Source: Tethya wilhelma
Lineage: Eukaryota; Porifera; Demospongiae; Tethyida; Tethyidae
Assembly: GCA_964030475.1 (NCBI GenBank)
Contig: CAXIPT010000075.1
Coordinates: 1 to 64,000, forward strand
Length of the DNA stretch: 64,000 bases
Direction: 5' to 3'
Shown here: positions 56,901-64,000 of the stretch, in pieces
Layout of the letters: the number at the start of each line of letters is the position of its first letter
Numbering within the stretch: position 1 is the stretch's first letter
Position numbers and translations under genes: made by a program
Notes under the pieces: generated by a model
What the model saw: only the letters and a program-made list of their open reading frames with translations
Told to the model about the DNA's origin: nothing
Databases searched by the model: none

Positions 56901-57872
56901 AAACATTGTTGGATAAATACAAAGTTTTCTCACGGTAGAGATGAAGAACTTCTTTTTTGTTAAATGACTATGGACTTAGAAAATTTTTTAAGACACTGAA
57001 GTACAATATTCACAAAAAAACGTTTATTTTTGCTTGAAAACATTTTTGTTCACAAAAGAAACACTTTTGTGAAAAATAACTGTTTTAAACACATGGAACA
57101 TTCTCTTGGTGTAAAGAACATTGTTAGCAAAAAACAAAGTTTTTCATGGCAGAGATAAACAACTAAGTTTTATTGAGTGATTATGGACTTAGAAAATTTT
57201 CTAAGACAATAAAGTACACAAAACCTTTATTTTGCTTTGAATATACTTTTCAGCTCAAAAGAAACACTTTTGAAAAATTTTACTATTTTCAACACATGGA
57301 ACATTCTCTTAGTAAAAAAACATTGTTAGTAAAAAACAAAGTTTTTTCACGGAAGAGATAAAGAACTTAATTTTTGAAGTGACCATACACTTTGAACACT
57401 TTTGGAAATTTTTCTTTTTTCAACACTTGGAACATTTTCTTGGAGTAAAAAACAATGCTAGTGAAAACAAAGTTTTCTCATGGTAGAGATAAATAACTTA
57501 GTTTTTTGGTTAGTATGTACTTAGAAAATTTTCTAAGACCATAAAGTAAACTTTTTACAAGAAACCTTTATTTTAGTTTGAAAATTCTTTTCAGCTCAAA
57601 AGATACACTTTTGAAAAATTTTCCTATTTTCAACACATGGAACATTCTCTTGGTAAAAAAAACATTGTTAGTAAAAAACAAAGTTTTTTCACGTAAGAGA
57701 TTAAGAACTTGGTGTTTTTTAGTGAATATGGACTTAGAATATTTTCTAAGACCATAAAGTACACGTTTTGCAAAAAACATTTATTTTGTCTTATAAACAC
57801 TTTTCAGGACAAAAGAAACACTTTGGTGATATTTTATTTTTTTCAACTCTTGGAACATTCTATTGGTGTAGG
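53906..57872 (+). repeat. Satellite array, right part (about 205-bp monomer)
   Basis: About 19-20 monomers of the same satellite as 41942-43977, in the same orientation and phase with it across the insertion. Monomers differ by 5-20% with frequent small indels. Some are truncated (about 57370-57420). The array stops at about 57872. Confidence 0.95.
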
Positions 57873-58915
57873 TGCATGTATGTTTAGGCCAATCAATATT
57901 CAAATCACTTGAAAAATTAAATGGCTCTTAAAGAGACTACTTTATTTTTCAAAACATTTAAAATTGCATGTGGAAATCAATATTCAATTTTCATCTCGGA
58001 CATCCACTTCTTTATAATCTGGACATGTTGTAAATTAAGTTGACAGTGTGGAATCAATTTTCAATTTTTATTCTTTGCCTCCAAATCTAGTAAGCTATTT
58101 AGAGTAAAACAATCAAATTGAAATATTGAATTATCTATACCTTGTACTCTAAGTAGTTGATAGACCTCATATGCATTGCCCGGCCCCCGATGCACGTACG
58201 CAGCGCAGCACGAGTATATAGCTTCGACGACCCCTTTCCAAATTGTCCAATGGGCCATGTACGGTAGTCAGGACAGGGCTCTGGGGTTCTGCAGTCAGCT
58301 AGTGAACGTGTGAGGAAGATCATAGTCATACCCCAGCGCCTACTTACAATGCTACCATACAAAGAGTGCGTATGTACACTGAGAGGCTGAGCCTAAAGAA
58401 GCTGATTCTACCGGTCAACCCACGAACATGGCCCGGGTAAACTATCAATTGATGATTATATCATCCATGATATTGTGTAAATTATAAATTCAAACTGTTC
58501 CTGCTGAGAAGTGGCCCTGCAACTCCGAGCTAGTTCTATCACTGTCCTGACTGTTACCCTTGTCACTCATGCACTCGTATCTCTCTAGTTTCGTGCTTTG
58601 CATTATTTTATTTCGGTAACCCTTTACCTTCTTGAAGCGCACGTGCATAACATGTGAAATCACAAGACTGGCATGTCAATGCTAGCAGCTTTAGAAATAA
58701 GTAAGTACTGAAAATGGAGTAGATAGAAAAATGAAGTGACTAAAGATACAAGATCATGTGATCACTCATGAATTTACAAGGAATCAAGTGACAAAAGAAT
58801 TGGCAGTAACAGCATTGAGCCTGTAGTAGGTTAACTTAACAGTCGCAAACAAAATCAGATGAATAAATGAGTTGATGAAGTCAAAGTTAATCCTGCTGTC
58901 ATAGACATGACAAAG
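57873..58915. other. Gene-less interval
   Basis: AT-rich, with 'CAATATTCAATTTTCATC' type repeats (57975-58070) and a GC-richer patch at 58180-58440. No gene. It would contain the 3' flank of the RING gene. Confidence 0.35.
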
Positions 58916-60051
58916 TTACTGATCAGCATCACCACGAGTCTCATTGTGAGTAAGAGACTTGATTGCACCCAAGCAATCATCAAAGCCCCTCAGGACACAT
59001 GCTTGGTCAACAGCTCTTACAGCTCGACATTTCGGACAGCATCGGGAATCCATATTAGGGAGATACCACTGGTCCAGACAGGCCTTACAGCCAATGACAG
59101 AATTGCAACATTTTGCAAACATTACTGGTGGTGTAATAATCTCCTGACATATTGTGCAACTGAAAGTTGCAGTGAGTAAAGCTTGAAAGGCAACAGGGAT
59201 TCTGGGCTCTTCTATCAGAGCCTGACAAATTTCCATGTGTACCTTTATATCATCTCAAACAGCTTTAATCTCGGTCAACAATGCAGAGATTTTTTTCCTT
59301 TTGAACGATGTTTCGTCGTCACTGTCGTCTGTAGAAGAAAAGCTTGCTTGGGCCTTAGCTTTACGCTTCCGATCATTTCGAAGTTCCGCTTCCTTAATTG
59401 CAAATATTTTACGAGAGCCAACCTTCCAAAACTTTAATCCTGTAATAATATAAAGCAGCTACAAATCAATAACAGATCGACATAGAATGAGAAAAATTAA
59501 GGTCAGAGTACACTACCAGCACATACAAGAAACTAAATAGATTACTACAATTATGTTATGTACAAAGTTCACCTTGAGTTGCATGGCTATCCTCAATTTT
59601 CAAGCCATCCGCAGTAGCAAGGACATAGTCTTTGCCCCATTTATTCTGTACAACCATCGTTATATATACCACGTTTGCTGTGGACTCATTCAACTCAACA
59701 AAGAGCTGATTAAGAGCTTGGAATTCAATACGGCCGCTTGGAGATCTTTTAGGTAGGACCCTTGCTTGCATAACTTTTACATTGGCAGTACTACCTCTTT
59801 TGATAGCAGAGATAAATGGTCGATTAGGTTGAACTTGGCCAAAAGTGGAAACATGCCCTCCTTGATTGATAGAGGTGCTATCGGAAGTGACTGGTACACT
59901 GCTATTTTCTGTAAATGGAGATCCTTCAACAATAAAGTTTGAAATGAGGGATGGCACATCGTCAGCAAAAACAAATCTATCCCCACTAGAATCTGGAAAG
60001 AATGCACGATGACCTCCATCCTCCTTAAGCCACACTGTATTTTGCTGCAGC

Positions 60052-61871
60052 TATATAAACAGAAACAAATAATACAATTAATTTTAATAATGTTAAGCAA
60101 AATAATTTTTGCTTGCCAAGCATGCATACATTAACGGTCCATGCAATACTGATTTACGTTAATTACTGTATAGCCCGAAAATTTGGCAAGGAATTTAATT
60201 TGGCGAATTGGCGAATGGTGACCACCATTACCAATTAACGAGCAGAAAACCCGTGCAGGTCAAGCTAGCTTTAGCAGTTTTGGCACTAAAAGATTCTCTA
60301 CTGTCCCATTATTGCAGTCTGAATGCTCACAAGGTTTGTTGTTTGTAACTAGAGCATAACCTCCAAAAATGTGCTTTGAGCAAAATTCGCCAAATTTTCC
60401 GGCTATACGATATATAAAAAAGTGCATGTTAATTAACTTTCGACATCTGAACATGGGCATTGAGGGTTACTGTAGTCAGTTGGTATGTGTGTGTGTGTGT
60501 GTGTGTCTTCAGTGAAAACTGAAGAGTGATGGCAGTAACTGTCAAAGTAGCGATATGTACACAGTATAAATCATAAAAAGTAAATTTGACTTTTTCCCTC
60601 AAACTGTCTAATTACTGCATTTTTCACGCTTTTTGAACAGACAATTTGTATGCCATGTCTATCACAATGCATGTACATATGATCGATCATCAGTTTGCTG
60701 GTGGAAGCATCAATTGAAGGTTGTCTCAACGCCTATAGATACTGCTAGCTACTCATCATTTTGTAGATTTTCTATATAATATTATCATATCCAGTGTCCT
60801 CTAGCAAGCTCAAAGTTCATGACTACTGGTAGATTCACCCAGGATGTGTGAGGATGCATCATTGATCATATACTGCATAATAATTATGGCATCAAGGGTT
60901 AGGCACCTTGGTGCCTTTTTATTTTTCATAGGAAGCACTCTAGTCCCATGCCACTAGAGTGCTGATAAAACCAGCCAACCACTTCGAAAAAATGAAAGCA
61001 CCTATGGTGCACAAGCCTCGACGCACTCATATAGCATGCAAAACTAAACATACACAACATTGCAGTGTACAAAGGAGACAATGAGTACTGAGACCCATGA
61101 AAATGAGCAAATTATAGACGTTGGTCTAGTCTATCCCATGGCATCTTGAAATGGCAAAATAACTTCCAATTGACCTGTGGTGGGCAATCAAGGATGTCAG
61201 CTTACTGAGCTCCAGTCAGTCCACGGTCAGCCTGGCTGCCTAGTGAAACTGACTCTATTAAAGTTAGCCGGGCAGAAATTCATTGAATGGTAAAAATTCT
61301 AACGATATTACACTTCACTGAGTATATGATGTAAAATAAGTATCTGCAGTGTAACTGGTTTTACATTGGCAGGTCACAGCCATCATAATAGCTACTGCCA
61401 TCACCCTATATATGGATGCTGACTGACTGAGCCTGTCAAGCACTGCACAATTTGAAGTTCACACATAAAAAAAAATGCACATATAGCTAAGCACGCGCCG
61501 AGGTTTAAATAAACGTTAAACCGTGTGATGGGCAAAATGAAAACCAGTTGGGCTATATAAAAAAAACAACAAAAACTGAAACATCTCTAGTAACATAATG
61601 TCAATTAGCTATTTACCACGAGCTACCAAGGTTGCTAAAATTATAGCTCTAGCAGCACTAGCAAATAGCTTCTAGCCCGGCGTCGTGCTAGTCTGGCTTG
61701 CCACTGAGACTCTTGGAGTCGTAGGGCAAGCCAGACTAGCGTCGTGCGCACTGACTCAGTATACTTAGTTTCTCTAGTTATAAGCTAAATACATGCAGAC
61801 AGACACACAAAACACAGGGGAAAAAATTGTACACACTGACATAATCGAAAAACAACAAACATAAAGCTTAC
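60052..61871. other. Intron 1 of the RING gene, repeat-filled
   Basis: Contains a (TG)n at 60484-60506, the palindrome AGGCACCTTGGTGCCT (60909-60924), a possible F2 copy (about 60988-61510: 'CACAAGCCTCGACGCACTC' to 'AGCACGCGCCGAGG') and the mini-hairpin at 61682-61745. No coding exon was recognised. Confidence 0.5.
61682..61745. mobile_element. 54-bp hairpin flanked by GTCGT direct repeats
   Basis: GCTAGTCTGGCTTGCC (61687-61702) is the exact inverse of 61725-61740, with a 22-base loop. GTCGT occurs directly outside both arms (61682-61686 and 61741-61745), as a target duplication would. This is consistent with a very small MITE. Confidence 0.7.
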
Positions 61872-61999
61872 TGAAAAGGCTGTGGCCACGCACTGTGGTG
61901 TAGCTTGGTCAACGTCGATTTCTATTCTTTCGTGCCCATCTCTGGTCAGAGAGATACAATTAAGTCCAGGAATACTGAACGCCATTGGCTTGTAGCTTG

Positions 62000-62403
62000 C
62001 TATTCGATTCGTACTTCGGCTTCTTAAACCTCTGCTTCTTCTTCGACGCTTCGATGTGCAGAGACAATTTGGCGGTCTTTTTTTTTACCAAATTTGGCAA
62101 CTATCTATAAATGGCCGGCCATGTGGCTACCGCGTGCACGTGGGTAGGCCGGCCTAGCGGTTTAATTATATAGATAGCTACCTAGACCCGGAATTCCCAG
62201 CATAGCTGTTCTGTGTGTTTCTCCAGGTCATCATCACTACTGACAGAGTGTTTGGTGCCTTTAACACTTCAGAACTTCAGAGGCTAGATGAGATTATAGT
62301 TTAAGGAAGTAGTTGGTTATGTGTGGTGTACTACATGACATTGTATACCTTGGTCAAATTTCATCAAATAAAAAATACAATCCAACAATACAGAATTTGT
62401 ATA
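62000..62403. other. Interval between two genes
   Basis: Upstream flank of the RING gene (minus) and downstream flank of the integrase-like gene (minus). Contains 'GGCCGGCC' motifs (62113 and 62147). No gene. Confidence 0.4.
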
Positions 62404-64000
62404 TCATGACCTGGACAGACGATAAGTAATATCAATATAAAAACTTAAAGCATTCTTGAAAGTGGTGGAGTTAGAATTCACTAATTCATGAAAAATGTTA
62501 TCAACACAAGGGTAGCGATCACTAAAGGCCTGTGATCGAATACTACACTTCGTGGGTTCATTATGTAGTGGATCTTCACCAAACTGCGATTCATCAGATA
62601 TTCTACCTTGTTCTTGTTGGTACATATTTACTGCTTGAGTGGCACTTGGAAGATGACGCAAGTCTATTGCTGTGATCTGATTGCTTTCACGAATGATATC
62701 ATTAGGAACATGACTCCTCATTCCACCTCTTCGTCTTCCTATTGTATAGATATAGTCATGTGTACACCCAAATTAAAAGTAAAAGATTTACTGCAATCAG
62801 TGTTCGAAAAAAATTGAACTTATACAGCTATATAGCCCATACATTATAGAACTTCAGCTATATCCAGGCACACCAGTTTGTACCGGAAGGGAATTAAAAT
62901 CTAGATATTTTTGACTATAGTGAAGCGTACCACAACACTGTTAGATTGTTTGTTTGCAAGCTTAGATCTGAAATGCCACTCTATGTCACAGATTTTAGCG
63001 GTGCTAATAGTATCATTTTATGGAGGAACAGACACAAAATTAGCTAATATCACAATTTTAGAGGAATCAACGCAAGTTTACATGATTTTAATTAGTGCTG
63101 TATAATTGCATTCCTACATGGTGTGAAATAGTGACTCCATTAAGTATACTATTAATTGTTTTATCCCAATAAAAAAATTTATAAATTTGAGCACATACTG
63201 CATACGTTGACTAACCTGGAATAGGGTGATTGTTCCACGATTCAATAAACATTTGTATTCCAACTGCAAATACTTTAATTGTGAACCATGACACGCAATA
63301 CTTGTGGAGATTATCACCCATGTTAATTGTTCCAGTACTCTCCATTTCAATGAGTACTCTTTTAATAGGGTAATTCACTCGAGAATTCACTTCAACCCAC
63401 AACCTTTCGATCATATGGTTCTACATAATACAGGCACAAGTTGTTTAGTATTACTAAAATTATAAATTTTTGTTTATAATTATACCTGTTTGGATGATGT
63501 TTGAAGGAAAGATGGTCGCCTATTATCTCTCCCAGTCCTGAGATGGGCTAACTTTTCTTGAATGAACAACATCAAATACCACTCCCTTCCTTTGTCAACT
63601 CTTAGTTGATTCCACAGACCATACTCACTAACTGCTTTCCTAATTTTAAAAATGTAATCAATAACATGTGAATCATACTGTTATGCATGTTAGAATAAAT
63701 ACCAGTATAACATACATATATATATGCTCATAAATAACGATGTTGTTCTTGATGGGCATTGACTTGAAAGCAATAATTTTTCCACTGTGGCCATCAACAG
63801 CACACACATGGGTTGCACCAAACATAACTAGTTTTTCATTTTGATCAATGTGGAGTTTTTCACCAACATAGTCTGAGCGATATGGCACTGGATTTGTAAG
63901 CTGATGTGTTCTTGTGAACCGTCGATGGTGATGACCAGGGTTCACTCTTTGCAGTGATCGTCCAACTCTTAGTTGACAAACTCTTACTCCTTGTGAAGAG
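62404..64000 (-). CDS. Integrase-fold (rve-like DDE) gene, 5' end beyond the window
   Basis: Exons on the minus strand are 64000 (open) to about 63730, 63677-63486, 63420-63216 and 62738-62404. The first visible exon has 'VNPGHHHRRFTRTHQLTNPV', 'GEKLHIDQNEKLVMFGATHV' (first Asp, about 63845) and 'DGHSGKIIAFKSMPIKNN'. Exon 2 has 'WNQLRVDKGREWYLM' (second Asp, about 63596). Exon 3 has 'NHMIERLWVEVNSRVNYPIK' (Glu, about 63406). The last exon encodes 'GMRSHVPNDIIRESNQITAI' and ends at TGA 62404. So all three acidic residues of the integrase triad are present, unlike the copy at 51551. Donor phase of the first intron does not match exactly, perhaps because of an (AT)n indel at about 63716-63727. 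Role unknown: a transposon gene or a domesticated relative. Confidence 0.8.

Larger units (their letters stand above)
58916..61985 (-). pseudogene. RING-finger protein gene, three exons, one premature stop
   Basis: Exons are 61985-61872 (MAFSIPGLNCISLTRDGHER), 60050-59573 and 59439-58916. Phases agree (0, then 1) and junctions are GT-AG, giving 371 codons. Exon 2 encodes 'LQQNTVWLKEDGGHRAFFPD', a Ser/Thr-rich linker and 'KWGKDYVLATADGLKIED'. Exon 3 has a basic/acidic segment (RNDRKRKAKAQ, DDSDDE) then 'FSCTICQEIITPPVMFAKCC', 'IGCKACLDQWYLPN' and 'CCPKCRA', a cysteine-rich RING-type domain of the sort found in E3 ubiquitin ligases. A single TGA at 59257-59255 (codon 259, probably from CGA) lies before the RING. 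With that one exception the frame is open, so it is either a recent null allele or a sequence error. The first intron (61871-60051) is 1.8 kb and repeat-filled. Confidence 0.7.

Noticed and set aside
41942..57872. 60-75 codon frames recurring in the satellite
   Set aside because: The monomer length is not a stable multiple of three and frames break between monomers, so they are not conserved as protein.

Overview
This is a eukaryotic window. Genes are split by very short GT-AG introns (45 to 75 bp is typical). Intergenic DNA is AT-rich and full of dispersed repeats, (CA)n/(TG)n microsatellites, foldback elements and a roughly 205-bp satellite, and scaffold gaps (N) are present. No prokaryotic operon, tRNA, rRNA or CRISPR was seen. 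The compact introns, together with the gene families present (SWIM/YqaJ proteins, integrase-fold genes, hAT and ZSWIM relatives, piggyBac), suggest an early-branching animal; a demosponge resembling Amphimedon is my best guess. That is inference, not proof.

Layout. 0-9 kb: dispersed repeats, a 1.2-kb terminal-inverted-repeat element, a broken BEN-domain gene carrying a coding minisatellite (minus strand), a TA-flanked element and a decayed RPA-like OB-fold gene (minus). 9.6-17.9 kb: a hAT-type gene with a foldback insertion, a Tc1-like transposase relic, a TTAA-flanked MITE, a 631-bp palindrome, an IS630/Tc1-type transposase, and a decayed conserved gene of unknown function. 18-31 kb: mainly repeats (a GT/CA-rich family in both orientations, nested inverted-repeat elements, TTAA MITEs), with only two or three tiny exon candidates. 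32-40.4 kb: an unrecognised gene fragment, a TA-flanked 1-kb element, an internally deleted piggyBac with a TTAA MITE nested in its ORF, and a seven-exon ZSWIM-like gene (minus). 41.9-57.9 kb: a satellite array split by a long piggyBac element with an eight-exon transposase gene. Inside it the assembly places a 3.7-kb contig carrying a SWIM+YqaJ nuclease gene and an integrase-fold gene, but the flanking contigs overlap each other, so that placement is doubtful. 58.9-64 kb: a three-exon RING-finger gene (minus) and a four-exon integrase-fold gene (minus) that runs off the right edge.

The genes do not form a pathway. Most are transposases, integrases or transposon-associated nucleases, and nearly all carry one to a few frameshifts or stops. 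The clearest direct evidence is structural: TTAA-bounded piggyBac insertions into recognisable pre-insertion sequence (satellite, a repeat array, another piggyBac). The most unusual gene is the piggyBac transposase, whose N-terminus is built from small acidic and Ser/Pro-rich exons plus an Arg-Gly repeat exon. No clearly new defence or metabolic system is visible.
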